DNA of 14,342 nucleotides from Cyclobacteriaceae bacterium (GCA_029882675.1 JAOUKJ010000048.1:1-14342); one strand, 5' to 3'; positions 1 to 7,495 are shown, counted from the first letter of the stretch. The notes: generated from the letters alone by a model not told the origin. Program-made: numbers and translations.

Positions 1-836
1 ATGCGGACGGCGTACAGGTTTACTTCGGGAATGGTGTCTTTATCCGGAGCTCCAAGGCGAATTCCACGCACGGCATTTCGAATGTCGGTATAACTCAATA
101 CGTTGTTTTTACTGCCCTCCAGAACAAAAATACCCTCCCATTGTCCGGGGGCATGCTTATAATTATCGTCCAGGCGGTCATTGGTAAACAAGATGCGTTG
201 GTCGGGCAGACCATTGGCCAGTATTGTACCCTTTACAAACAGGGCAGCACTGTTGTTTGAATATATCCGTGTACCGGGATCAATATGAAGGGTACATAGT
301 GAATCGATCAGAATGGAGCTGTACAATACGTATGGCCTATCCGCTGTCCATCGGGTATCGCAGGACAAAATAATATCACCCAGGAAGTGGGCATCCTGCC
401 CCCAGGCCAGGAGTTTAACATCCTGTTGCATACCATTGACCGTAAAGACTGCTGAATCCCTGACTATAAAGGGCAGGTTGGAGTCGAGGGGATCAATGGT
501 AACATCCACCAGTACCAGCAGGCTGTCATGACCCAATAATTCCAGCTCCTGAAACTTTTTTCCGCGCTCACCATTTATCGTAAGGGTATAGGGCGAATTA
601 TTTTCTTTGCCTACTTTCACCTCATCAATGTGAATGGTGTTGTTGCCGGGGTTGTAAACTTTAAAACGGTGTGTGATACTTCCCCGGGAAGTGAACAAGG
701 TGTCAAAAAGGACGGTGTCACGTGAAAAAGAAAGATAGCCATGGTCAAAAAGAAATGGATCCTCATTATTTGCACAGGACATCATTGCCAGCAGTGCGAC
801 AATGACAACAAAGATCAATTTAAATATTTTTAACAC
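1..836 (-). CDS. Lipoprotein with predicted right-handed beta-helix, 3' end outside window
   Basis: About 278 codons are visible and the stop lies beyond the left edge. The preferred start is the GTG at 836-834, giving (M)LKIFKLIFVVIVALLAMMSC, a short positive n-region, a hydrophobic core and a lipobox-like Cys, so it is probably an envelope lipoprotein. An in-frame ATG at 896 would overlap the end of prfA and add about 20 charged residues ahead of the signal, which is less likely. After the Cys come beta-rich segments (for example TLFTSRGSITHRFKVYNPG, like an Ig-type domain), then a part with the look of parallel beta-helix proteins common in Bacteroidota: LHIDPGTRIYSNNSAALFVK, a change to GQWEGIFVLEGSKNNVLSYT, and IRNAVRGIRLGAP. 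It follows prfA by 25 bp on the same strand and may be cotranscribed. The domain assignment rests on sequence style, not on a search; the function is unknown. Confidence 0.75.
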   Translation of the reverse strand, partial: MLKIFKLIFVVIVALLAMMSCANNEDPFLFDHGYLSFSRDTVLFDTLFTSRGSITHRFKVYNPGNNTIHIDEVKVGKENNSPYTLTINGERGKKFQELELLGHDSLLVLVDVTIDPLDSNLPFIVRDSAVFTVNGMQQDVKLLAWGQDAHFLGDIILSCDTRWTADRPYVLYSSILIDSLCTLHIDPGTRIYSNNSAALFVKGTILANGLPDQRILFTNDRLDDNYKHAPGQWEGIFVLEGSKNNVLSYTDIRNAVRGIRLGAPDKDTIPEVNLYAVR

Positions 837-861
837 TTTTTTTGAGGTGATTAGAGGAGTA

Positions 862-1935
862 TCAGGCCATTTTGCCTTCTTCCATTTTATCAGCATTTTC
901 AGCCATTTTTAATTTTTCGATAAACTGGCCGAGTTCACCATCCATCACCGCTGGCAAATTATATTGTGTAAAACCTATGCGGTGGTCTGTAACACGACTT
1001 TGCGGATAGTTGTAGGTGCGTATTTTATCTGAGCGATCACCGCTACCAATCATGGATTTACGTTCGGCGCCTACCGTCTCCTGATGTTTTTTTACTTCAA
1101 TAGCATATAGCCTGGACTTTAATTCCGTAAGGGCCTTATCATAGTTTTTTAATTTAGATTTTTGATCCTGGCACTGTACGACCAGTCCGGACGGGATGTG
1201 TGTGAGCCTGATGGCCGAATAAGTGGTGTTGACAGACTGACCACCGGGACCAGAGGAACAAAATTCATCGCGCCGCACATCATTCAGATCCAGGTCAATC
1301 TCGACATCGTCCATTTCAGGCAATACGACTACCGAGGCCGCGGAGGTATGCACCCTGCCCTGTGATTCCGTTTGGGGTACCCGCTGTACCCGGTGTACAC
1401 CCGATTCAAACTTCAATTCACCATATACATCAGTCCCCGTAATATTAACTACGATTTTACTAAAACCGCCTGCCGTACCATCCACGAAATCAGTCAGGGA
1501 AATTTTCCAGCCGGTTTTTTCGGCAAAGCGCTGATACATCCGGAATAAATCACCGGCAAAGATGGCAGCTTCATCGCCCCCTGCCCCGGCACGTATTTCC
1601 AAAATGGCATTTTTACTATCGCGTGGATCTCTGGGTATAAGCATTTTTTTAAGCTCATTGGCCAGTTTTTCTTTCTGCGGTGTGAGTTCGTCTATTTCCA
1701 TTTTGGCCATTTCACGAAATTCAGGATCTTTCTCTTTTTCCAAAACCTCCTTAGCGCTTTTTAAGTTTGAAAGCACATTGCTGTATTCTTCATACTTTGT
1801 CACTACCTTTTCCAAATCCTTATATTCCTTGCTTAGGTCAGAGTATTTTTTCATATCTGCCATGGCTTCGGGTTGCACCATCAGTTGCCCTACTTCTTCA
1901 AATCTTTCCTTAAGTCTTTCAAGCTTTTCAACCAT
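862..1935 (-). CDS. prfA: Peptide chain release factor 1 (RF1)
   Basis: Cytoplasmic class I release factor that recognises UAA and UAG in the ribosomal A site and triggers hydrolysis of peptidyl-tRNA. The 357-residue length is normal for the family. The N-terminal third (about 1-100) is a charged helical domain. Residues 187-189 (PQT, in RVPQTESQGRVHTSA) correspond to the PxT anticodon tripeptide that distinguishes RF1 from the SPF of RF2. The catalytic GGQ is at 231-233 within SSGPGGQSVNTT; its Gln is normally methylated by PrmC. The ATG at 1935 is chosen because MVEKLERLKERFEEV is a typical RF1 beginning and a -7 box lies 19 nt upstream. It is divergent from a small lipoprotein gene, and the lipoprotein gene downstream begins 25 bp after its stop. 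No prmC is in view. Confidence 0.98.
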   Translation of the reverse strand: MVEKLERLKERFEEVGQLMVQPEAMADMKKYSDLSKEYKDLEKVVTKYEEYSNVLSNLKSAKEVLEKEKDPEFREMAKMEIDELTPQKEKLANELKKMLIPRDPRDSKNAILEIRAGAGGDEAAIFAGDLFRMYQRFAEKTGWKISLTDFVDGTAGGFSKIVVNITGTDVYGELKFESGVHRVQRVPQTESQGRVHTSAASVVVLPEMDDVEIDLDLNDVRRDEFCSSGPGGQSVNTTYSAIRLTHIPSGLVVQCQDQKSKLKNYDKALTELKSRLYAIEVKKHQETVGAERKSMIGSGDRSDKIRTYNYPQSRVTDHRIGFTQYNLPAVMDGELGQFIEKLKMAENADKMEEGKMA

Positions 1936-1954
1936 ATCAATTCATTTAGTGCTA

Positions 1955-1962
1955 CAAAATTA
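1955..1962 (-). promoter_or_regulatory. Putative -7 box of the prfA promoter
   Basis: On the minus strand this reads TAATTTTG, a full match to the Bacteroidota primary-sigma -7 consensus TAnnTTTG. It ends 19 nt before the prfA ATG, giving a short leader. No clear -33 TTG is seen at the expected distance. Confidence 0.55.
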
Positions 1963-1982
1963 ATAAATAGCGCGGTCATTTG

Positions 1983-1990
1983 TATCTTTG
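1983..1990 (+). promoter_or_regulatory. Putative -7 box of the small lipoprotein promoter
   Basis: TATCTTTG matches the Bacteroidota -7 consensus TAnnTTTG exactly and ends 17 nt before the ATG at 2008. With the box at 1955-1962 on the other strand it forms a compact divergent promoter pair in a 72-bp gap. No convincing -33 element is seen. Confidence 0.55.
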
Positions 1991-2007
1991 TACTCTAACG
2001 CATATTT

Positions 2008-2490
2008 ATGAAATTTGGTATTTCCGCATTTTTAATCCTTTTGGCACTGGTTTCCTGCAATAAAAAACTACCCAAAGAAGAAATTGAGGCCTTCAAGAAA
2101 GAGATCCAGCAGCGAAAGATCAGAAAAATTTCAGAACAGGACTTTATGTTGGAGGCTCAACGACGCAGTGGAGCCTTGCTCAGAGAGTTAGACAGCCTGG
2201 GTGTTAAAGCGGATGATAATAAGGCTCTGGAACAGCTTGGGGAAAAATATGATGCCTCCCTGCAATGGCTACTTCCTGGACAGACCGGCGAAGAGGAAGT
2301 GAATGAGATTATGGAGGCGTATATTTATAGTGAAGAACAAGGCGCTAACTTACCACAAAATCTACAGGTCCTTGAAAATCGCAATTTTCTACTCACACAG
2401 CCGGTATTAATAGATTCGGCAGGGATTAAAGTGCTTAAAGGATTTTGGAAGGCTGAGTTTTCAAGAAAGGCCATGGCGTTGGTATTGTGA
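2008..2490 (+). CDS. Small lipoprotein of unknown function
   Basis: 160 residues. The N-terminus MKFGISAFLILLALVSCNKK is a clear lipoprotein signal with lipobox LVSC, so the mature protein is probably anchored in the envelope. The next 80 or so residues (KLPKEEIEAFKKEIQQRKIR and after) are charged and likely helical. The C-terminal part runs from a Glu-rich stretch (GEEEVNEIMEAYIYSEEQG) to LLTQPVLIDSAGIKVLKGFW. The overall plan vaguely recalls small DUF3365-like (Tll0287-type) envelope proteins of Bacteroidota, but there is no CxxCH haem motif and the resemblance is only an impression. It is divergent from prfA and convergent with the nfu-like gene, with 3 bp between the stop codons, so it is probably transcribed alone from the -7 box at 1983. 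I do not assign a function. Confidence 0.85.
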   Translation: MKFGISAFLILLALVSCNKKLPKEEIEAFKKEIQQRKIRKISEQDFMLEAQRRSGALLRELDSLGVKADDNKALEQLGEKYDASLQWLLPGQTGEEEVNEIMEAYIYSEEQGANLPQNLQVLENRNFLLTQPVLIDSAGIKVLKGFWKAEFSRKAMALVL

Positions 2491-2493
2491 ATA

Positions 2494-3072
2494 TCACACA
2501 CCATCGGCCACTACGCTTTTCACCTCCGGTACCATGGTCGTAAGGATGTTTTCTATGCCGGCTTTCAGGGTAATGGTTGAAGAAGGGCAACCGCTACAGG
2601 ATCCTTGCAAGGCTACTTTTACAACCCCTTCGTTGAAGGATTCAAATACGATAGCTCCTCCATCCTGTTCAACGGCCGGCTTTACATACTCCTCAAGTAT
2701 CTCCTTGATTTTGGCCACCAATTGCGGATCTTCGGGAGGTGGAGGTGCAGAAAGGTTAGTTTGTTCCATCAGGGAGGCGCCACTCTCCAGATATTCCTTT
2801 ATTACGCCTTTTACTTTTTCGCGCAACTCTATCCATTCTATACCTTCTTTTTTTGTGACGGTGATAAAGTTACTCATAAAGAAGACCCTTTCTACTTCGT
2901 CAAGGGCGAAGAGTTGTAGGGCCAGCGGAGAATCAGAAGCCGATTCAACATCGGGAAAATCGAAGCTATTGCCATCGGAAAACAACATAAAGTTGGCCAC
3001 AAACTTCAATGAGTTTGGGTTGGGATTGGCTTCAATATAAAGGTTTACTGTTTTTTGAGGTTCCATCATCAC
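2494..3072 (-). CDS. Nfu/NifU-family iron-sulfur cluster scaffold protein
   Basis: Two-domain Nfu protein of 192 residues. Residues about 8-95 (VNLYIEANPNPNSLKFVAN, then MSNFITVTKK) match the Nfu N-terminal domain also found in mitochondrial NFU1. After a Pro-rich linker (about 105-115), residues 116-188 form the NifU C-terminal domain, with the cluster-binding Cys pair at 159 and 162 (GSCSGCPSST). In this family the CxxC of two subunits holds a [4Fe-4S] cluster that is passed to client apoproteins in the cytoplasm. The start is uncertain among three consecutive ATGs (3072, 3069, 3066); the -7 box lies only 13 nt above the first, which favours the second or third. It lies 54 bp downstream of the symporter gene but has its own promoter box. 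Confidence 0.93.
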   Translation of the reverse strand: MMMEPQKTVNLYIEANPNPNSLKFVANFMLFSDGNSFDFPDVESASDSPLALQLFALDEVERVFFMSNFITVTKKEGIEWIELREKVKGVIKEYLESGASLMEQTNLSAPPPPEDPQLVAKIKEILEEYVKPAVEQDGGAIVFESFNEGVVKVALQGSCSGCPSSTITLKAGIENILTTMVPEVKSVVADGV

Positions 3073-3085
3073 ATGATTATCTGGA

Positions 3086-3093
3086 CAAATATA
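3086..3093 (-). promoter_or_regulatory. Putative -7 box of the nfu-like gene
   Basis: On the minus strand this reads TATATTTG, a full match to TAnnTTTG, 13 nt before the first of three ATGs. It lies in the 54-bp gap after the symporter gene, so nfu probably has its own transcript. Confidence 0.5.
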
Positions 3094-3126
3094 CGATAAA
3101 GTTCATAATATGCTTGCCCGCTTTTT

Positions 3127-4530
3127 TTATTGTTCCACATCACCCTCGGAATAACCTACAATCGTAGCTACGGTGGCATCGCCGGTAACGTTCACCACCG
3201 TCCTGCACATATCCAATGGTCTGTCTACCGGCATGATCAGTCCTATCCATGCTGGATTGAGCCCTACGGACTGCAATACCAGGATCATCATCACCAGCCC
3301 GGCACTTGGTACAGCAGCTGAACCAATGGATGCCAGTGTTGCGGTGAGCACAATAGTCAGTTGCTGTCCTATGGTGAGATCCACCATGTGAAACTGGGCC
3401 AGAAAAACCACAGCAACGGCCTGGTAGAGGCTGGTGCCGTCCATATTAACGGTAGCGCCTATAGGAAGTACGAAGTTGGCCGTTTTCTTGGATATTTTCA
3501 GGTTTTTGGTCACACATTCCATAGTTACGGGAAGCGTGGCCGCACTGGAGCTGGTGGTAAAGGCGAGTAACTGGGCCGCACCAAATTTTTTAAAGAAACC
3601 CTTATAGCCAATTTTTTTTGAAACCATCGTAAGTACTACAGGATAGAAGGCAAAAACCATAAAAGCCAGTCCAATCACCAGTATTAAGGAGTAGTGAGCC
3701 AGACCTTTGAATATCTCGATTACTTTGGAGGGGTCATCACCTGCCATATCACTAATGATACCCGCGAGAAGGGCAAATACAAAGAAGGGGGCCCCGCGCA
3801 TGACCACCTCCACCATTTTTAAAAAGACCTCATTGATACTGGTGATAAAGGCAATGACGGGCTCGGACTTTTTTGGGGGTACCATGAGCAGGGTAACCCC
3901 AAAAAATATGGCAAAGAAAATGACCTGAAGCATCAGGCCGTTATCATTCAGGGAGACAAAAATATTGCTGGGTACCATGTCAACCAAAAACTGCATAGGG
4001 CCCTCATCCTTTCGTTGACTTGCTGTTTTGAGTTTTTCAAGGACTGCCGGATCAATTTCTTCCTGGCTCACACGGTGCCTTACTTCTGCTACCCGTTGAG
4101 CCATTTCTTCATCACATACGAAACATTTACCGTCCTTTAATTCAACATTTTCCCTTTCGGCCCAGAGCTCATAAGATATCCGGTTGTCGATTCTTGTTTC
4201 CTCCGCTACCCTTTCTCCGGGTGAATAAATGTTGACTACTAACAATCCTACAGCCACTGCAATAAAAGTAGTGATCAGGTAGGCCGTGAGCGTCTTGGCA
4301 CCCATCCTGCCTAATCGGCTGATGTCGGAAAGACTGGCGACACCGGCAATGATGGAAAACAAAACCAGTGGCACAGCAATAAGTTTTAGCAAATTGATGA
4401 AAATAGTCCCAAAGGGCTTGATCCACTGGACATTGAACGTGCTTAATCCCAAATGGGCCGATAGGATGGCCCAGATAATTCCTGCAACAAGGCCTATGAG
4501 AATTTTTATATGAATAGGTAGTTTTTTCAT
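3127..4530 (-). CDS. Dicarboxylate/amino acid:cation (Na+ or H+) symporter, DAACS family
   Basis: Inner-membrane secondary transporter of 467 residues with the glutamate-transporter fold. The Ser-rich tip of hairpin 1 is visible (TTSSSAATLP), as is the NMDGT motif of TM7 that helps bind cations. In TM8, VDRPLDMCRTVVNVTGD contains the equivalents of GltPh D390, D394, R397, T398, N401 and D405 (here D436, D440, R443, T444, N447, D451). The Arg at the R397 position favours acidic substrates such as aspartate, glutamate or C4-dicarboxylates over neutral amino acids. The loop after TM3 (about residues 102-182) is long and hydrophilic and holds a CFVC pair at 136-139. The gene begins 78 bp after aroC on the same strand. 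I see no clear TAnnTTTG box, so readthrough from aroC or a non-consensus promoter is possible. The exact substrate cannot be fixed. Confidence 0.94.
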   Translation of the reverse strand: MKKLPIHIKILIGLVAGIIWAILSAHLGLSTFNVQWIKPFGTIFINLLKLIAVPLVLFSIIAGVASLSDISRLGRMGAKTLTAYLITTFIAVAVGLLVVNIYSPGERVAEETRIDNRISYELWAERENVELKDGKCFVCDEEMAQRVAEVRHRVSQEEIDPAVLEKLKTASQRKDEGPMQFLVDMVPSNIFVSLNDNGLMLQVIFFAIFFGVTLLMVPPKKSEPVIAFITSINEVFLKMVEVVMRGAPFFVFALLAGIISDMAGDDPSKVIEIFKGLAHYSLILVIGLAFMVFAFYPVVLTMVSKKIGYKGFFKKFGAAQLLAFTTSSSAATLPVTMECVTKNLKISKKTANFVLPIGATVNMDGTSLYQAVAVVFLAQFHMVDLTIGQQLTIVLTATLASIGSAAVPSAGLVMMILVLQSVGLNPAWIGLIMPVDRPLDMCRTVVNVTGDATVATIVGYSEGDVEQ

Positions 4531-4594
4531 TTTCCAGGTATTTATCTTTTTTGGCCGTTCACAAACCGGCTTTTCATGCTTAAGTAATAAGGAT

Positions 4595-4617
4595 GCGGAT
4601 TAAAAGTACTAATCCGC
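4595..4617 (-). terminator. Hairpin overlapping the aroC stop codon, possible weak terminator or processing site
   Basis: Perfect 8-bp inverted repeat (GCGGATTA / TAATCCGC) with a 7-nt loop. On the minus strand the first arm covers the last sense codons of aroC and the first two bases of its TAG stop. Only a weak U-rich tail follows (ATCCTTATTACTT), so it is not a textbook intrinsic terminator; partial attenuation or RNA 3'-end protection are alternatives. Confidence 0.4.
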
Positions 4618-5691
4618 TTGAAATTTAGAGGAAAGGTTTCTTAAATAAAAATCAAATGTCACAATCGCTGCCATGGCTTCTACAATGGGCACAGCGCGCG
4701 GCACTACGCAGGGATCATGCCGGCCTTTTCCTGACACCACTACTGGTTCCCCTGATTCATTAATGCTTTCCTGATCCTGCATAATGGTAGCGACAGGCTT
4801 AAAAGCCGTATTAAAATAGATGTCTTGTCCATTGGTAATACCACCCTGAATACCCCCTGAATAGTTTGAACGTGTTTTTACCTTGTCCTCTGTGGTATAG
4901 AAAGGATCATTATGCTGTGAACCCCTCATTTTTATTCCTTCAAATCCGCTGCCATATTCAAATCCTTTGGCGGCATTGATGCTCAGCATGGCACTACCCA
5001 GTGCAGCATGGAATTTGTCAAATACAGGTTCTCCCAATCCGGCAGGCACATTTTTTATTACGCAAGTCACAGCCCCTCCAATGGTGTCTTGGTTTTTACG
5101 CACTTTATCGATGAGTTCTTCCATGGCCCGGGCAGTTTCGGGATCTGGACAACGAACAATATTGTCTTCAGTCTTGCTCAGGTCGAGTTGGTCGAACGGT
5201 ATGGTTTTGATATCGCCTACTTGCGATACAAAGGCATGGATAGTGATACCCAGTTGTTTTAGCGCCAGTTTGGCAATGGCCCCGGCGGCAACACGTGCGG
5301 CTGTTTCACGTGCAGAACTTCTTCCCCCTCCACGGTAATCGCGTATGCCGTATTTTGCATGATAGGTATAGTCTGCATGTGATGGCCTGAATTTGTTGGC
5401 AATATGAGAGTAGTCGTGACTGCGCTGATCCTGATTGTCGATGAGTATGCAAAGGGATGTGCCTGTGGTTTTCCCTTCAAAAACGCCCGAGTAGAACCTG
5501 AATAGGTCACCTTCCTGTCGTTGAGTGGTGATGCGTGACTGGCCGGGCTTTCTGCGTGCCAGCTCTGCTTGTATGAAGTCTTCATCTATGGCTATGCCCG
5601 CAGGACAACCATCAATTACCACGCCTATACCCGGGCCGTGAGACTCGCCAAAGGTGGTAATGCTAAATAATTTTCCGAATGTATTGTTCAC
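4609..5691 (-). CDS. aroC: Chorismate synthase
   Basis: Last enzyme of the shikimate pathway: converts 5-enolpyruvylshikimate 3-phosphate to chorismate using reduced FMN, in the cytoplasm. The 360-residue length is standard. Family signatures are visible in order: TTFGESHGPGIG (12-23), RDYRGGGRSSARET (117-130), and GRHDPCVVPRAVPIVEAMAA near the C-terminus. The start codon is GTG at 5691, one base after the batD stop (TAA-A-GTG), and the encoded N-terminus MNNTFGKLFSITTFGESHG aligns with the usual family start. That near-contact suggests cotranscription and possibly translational coupling with batD, although no functional link between the two is known. A hairpin overlaps the stop codon. The other shikimate-pathway genes are not in this window. 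Confidence 0.98.
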   Translation of the reverse strand: MNNTFGKLFSITTFGESHGPGIGVVIDGCPAGIAIDEDFIQAELARRKPGQSRITTQRQEGDLFRFYSGVFEGKTTGTSLCILIDNQDQRSHDYSHIANKFRPSHADYTYHAKYGIRDYRGGGRSSARETAARVAAGAIAKLALKQLGITIHAFVSQVGDIKTIPFDQLDLSKTEDNIVRCPDPETARAMEELIDKVRKNQDTIGGAVTCVIKNVPAGLGEPVFDKFHAALGSAMLSINAAKGFEYGSGFEGIKMRGSQHNDPFYTTEDKVKTRSNYSGGIQGGITNGQDIYFNTAFKPVATIMQDQESINESGEPVVVSGKGRHDPCVVPRAVPIVEAMAAIVTFDFYLRNLSSKFQAD

Positions 5692-5692
5692 T

Positions 5693-7129
5693 TTATTTCT
5701 TAAAAATAATGAATGCTGAAACGCCCAACATGACCAGAACCATAATATTGGTAAGTAATTTTACCAATTCATAAGATCCCGCCCGGGAAAGATCGTTTTT
5801 TACCAGCTGTATTTTATTATAGTAGTCACCCAGGTCATTGGCCTGGATCGATTCATTCTTTTTGCTTTCGCCCTTTACACCCAACGTATATTGGGAGCGG
5901 AGTGTGTCGTATACGGCCTTGTCCGGGTTGAAAAATACCCATTCAAAATATTGACCTAATGGAAAAATTCCGGGTTCGTTGGGAATGCCGTAGTAGCTGA
6001 ATGATTTGGTTCCGGCGACACGGCCATTTGTTCGCGTAATGCGCTGGGTAATATTGGGCGAATAAAAATCAATATTCCCATCATTCCCTGCAACCGGGGC
6101 TTCAATAGCACTAATATTCCCCTGGCCATAAATACTAAACGTGTACTTGAAACTCTCTCCGGTTTCTACAGTTTGTGGTTCAAGTTGTTCATTCAGTTTA
6201 TAATTGCCCACGGTCACCCGGTCGCGAAGGGGGTGCGGTGGTAATTCTTTTACCAACACCTTTTTTTCACGTGATTTGAAGGCTTTAAAATCTTCTTTTC
6301 TGTTGCTGCCGAAAAACGAAGGATTTTTAGCCACTTTGTATTTGATCATATTCAGGGATGATGCAGGAAAAATAACCGGCTGATTATTAAAAGGGAAAAA
6401 GGTCGCTTCGTAAATTTTATATTGTGTATAATTTTTCCCGTTTAGTGTGACGGGCTCACCATTAATATTCTCAATATTAAAATTTTCTTCCCAACAGTTT
6501 TCGGGCTTCAGGGTTTTTAAAATTTCGGCCAACTGCTTACCCAACTCATAAAACTGAAGAATTGCGCGGTTGTTGTCGGCAACGTAAAAAGACAAGTCGG
6601 CGGTGACACCTTCACCTACAAACACTTCGTTTTTGTCTGTGGTCAGCGCCAGAAAGGCGTCTTCTTTTACATCTATAAACTCAGGTTCTTCTCTTTTTCT
6701 ACCAAAGAATTGCTCAAACGGATCATGGTCAAAAACACCACCCTGTGGGCGATTTGCACTTACCGGTGGCCCGACACGAATCGTCTTCCCTTTTGACTCT
6801 ACCGTAGTTCCGTTGATATTCATTTTAAAAGGTTTAAGAATAAAAACACCTTGTTGAACGGGGGAATATGTCATGGTAATGCTCTGAGCAGAAGAGATCT
6901 GCCCGTTAATGATCTGTGTGCTGGAAGAAGAGGAAGTCCCTCGTTTTCTAAAGCCTTCAATATCCGGAAAATCACTATAATTCTTTAGGGCCTCGTTTTT
7001 GATGGTCAGACCAATGGTGAAGACCTGATTGGCAGCGATTTCATCAGGGCCAAGGTCAATATTGATCTCCTGTGCATTCAGGATGGAATAACATACCACA
7101 AACAGAAATATCCCTACGGTGCGTAGCAT
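5693..7129 (-). CDS. BatD-family protein (Bacteroides aerotolerance family)
   Basis: 478 residues with an N-terminal signal peptide (MLRTVGIFLFVVCYSILNAQ) and one C-terminal membrane segment (about 455-475, LLTNIMVLVMLGVSAFIIF) ending in KK, so most of the protein should be periplasmic and anchored at the inner membrane. The body shows BatD-type beta-rich repeats: IGLTIKNEALKNYSDFPDIE (a partner-binding-like strand set), a mid-region VFVGEGVTADLSFYV, and a late ETGESFKYTFSIYGQGNI. BatD proteins normally accompany the MoxR-BatABCDE cluster, named for aerotolerance in Bacteroides and of uncertain biochemical role. Here no moxR, batA, batB, batC or batE is visible, and the gene instead abuts aroC. 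It is probably expressed from the -7 box 23 nt upstream. Family assignment is from pattern recognition and is fairly secure; function is inferred. Confidence 0.88.
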   Translation of the reverse strand: MLRTVGIFLFVVCYSILNAQEINIDLGPDEIAANQVFTIGLTIKNEALKNYSDFPDIEGFRKRGTSSSSSTQIINGQISSAQSITMTYSPVQQGVFILKPFKMNINGTTVESKGKTIRVGPPVSANRPQGGVFDHDPFEQFFGRKREEPEFIDVKEDAFLALTTDKNEVFVGEGVTADLSFYVADNNRAILQFYELGKQLAEILKTLKPENCWEENFNIENINGEPVTLNGKNYTQYKIYEATFFPFNNQPVIFPASSLNMIKYKVAKNPSFFGSNRKEDFKAFKSREKKVLVKELPPHPLRDRVTVGNYKLNEQLEPQTVETGESFKYTFSIYGQGNISAIEAPVAGNDGNIDFYSPNITQRITRTNGRVAGTKSFSYYGIPNEPGIFPLGQYFEWVFFNPDKAVYDTLRSQYTLGVKGESKKNESIQANDLGDYYNKIQLVKNDLSRAGSYELVKLLTNIMVLVMLGVSAFIIFKK

Positions 7130-7152
7130 AGAAATTATTTAAAAATTCTAGA

Positions 7153-7160
7153 CAAAATTA
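7153..7160 (-). promoter_or_regulatory. Putative -7 box of the batD-aroC transcript
   Basis: On the minus strand this reads TAATTTTG, a full match to TAnnTTTG, ending 23 nt before the batD ATG. A TTG lies 22 nt further upstream, slightly beyond the usual spacing of the -33 element. Confidence 0.5.
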
Positions 7161-7248
7161 ACAGGAAGCTTTTATTATTTCTCAATTATTCTTACTTTAA
7201 TGGTCAGAAAAAGTTCTTACGTTTATTAAACCATTAACCAGTTTCTAA

Positions 7249-7428
7249 ATGCTTGACTACATCAAAACTATTTTGCAAAAAGTAAGTTTTGATGCCCGCC
7301 TTTTTGAAAAAGAGCTTCGGAAGGCCATCAAAACGTTGTTAGCTAGTGAGATTGATGAACTAAAAAATTGGTGTTATACCCATTTTTCTTTAAAATATCC
7401 GAGAATTCTGGGGCGTTGTTTCGCCTAA
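7249..7428 (+). CDS. Small protein of 59 residues, unknown function
   Basis: ATG at 7249 to TAA at 7426-7428. The product begins MLDYIKTILQKVSFDARLFE, continues with the basic amphipathic stretch KELRKAIKTLL, then SEIDELKNWCYTHFSLKYPR, and ends RCFA. The pattern is a likely all-helical, charged cytoplasmic protein with no signal peptide or membrane segment. I believe short proteins of this style recur in Cytophagales, but I cannot confirm this here. Support for a real gene comes from plausible codon use, its isolated place in an otherwise non-coding gap, and a strong intrinsic terminator 27 nt after the stop. A near-consensus -7 box (TACGTTTA, starting at about 7219) lies upstream. It is divergent from batD. 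No function is proposed. Confidence 0.7.
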   Translation: MLDYIKTILQKVSFDARLFEKELRKAIKTLLASEIDELKNWCYTHFSLKYPRILGRCFA

Positions 7429-7455
7429 AAAATGTTTGTCATGTTTTATGAGAGG

Positions 7456-7484
7456 CCCCGAATGAACCATCGGGGTTTTTTTTT
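7456..7484 (+). terminator. Intrinsic terminator after the 59-codon gene
   Basis: CCCCGA (7456-7461), 8-nt loop, TCGGGG (7470-7475), followed directly by nine T's (7476-7484). This is a textbook Rho-independent terminator in the plus direction and closes the small-gene transcript. Confidence 0.88.
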
Positions 7485-7495
7485 GGTTTTATTTA

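Noticed and set aside
837..896. Alternative ATG start at 896 for the beta-helix lipoprotein
   Set aside because: It would overlap prfA and place about 20 charged residues before the signal sequence; GTG at 836 gives a normal lipoprotein signal.
1926..1939. FNR-like match TTCAA-CCAT-ATCAA over the prfA start
   Set aside because: Only 8 of 10 positions match, it overlaps the prfA start codon, and there is no reason to expect FNR control of release factor 1.
2486..2498. TGTGA-ATA-TCACA palindrome between convergent stop codons
   Set aside because: It resembles a CRP site, but the spacer is 3 bp rather than 6 bp and it lies between two 3' ends; at most a weak bidirectional terminator.
7253..7265. 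TTGAC-TAC-ATCAA near the start of the 59-codon gene
   Set aside because: The spacer is 3 rather than 4 bp, one half-site is imperfect, and it lies in coding sequence.
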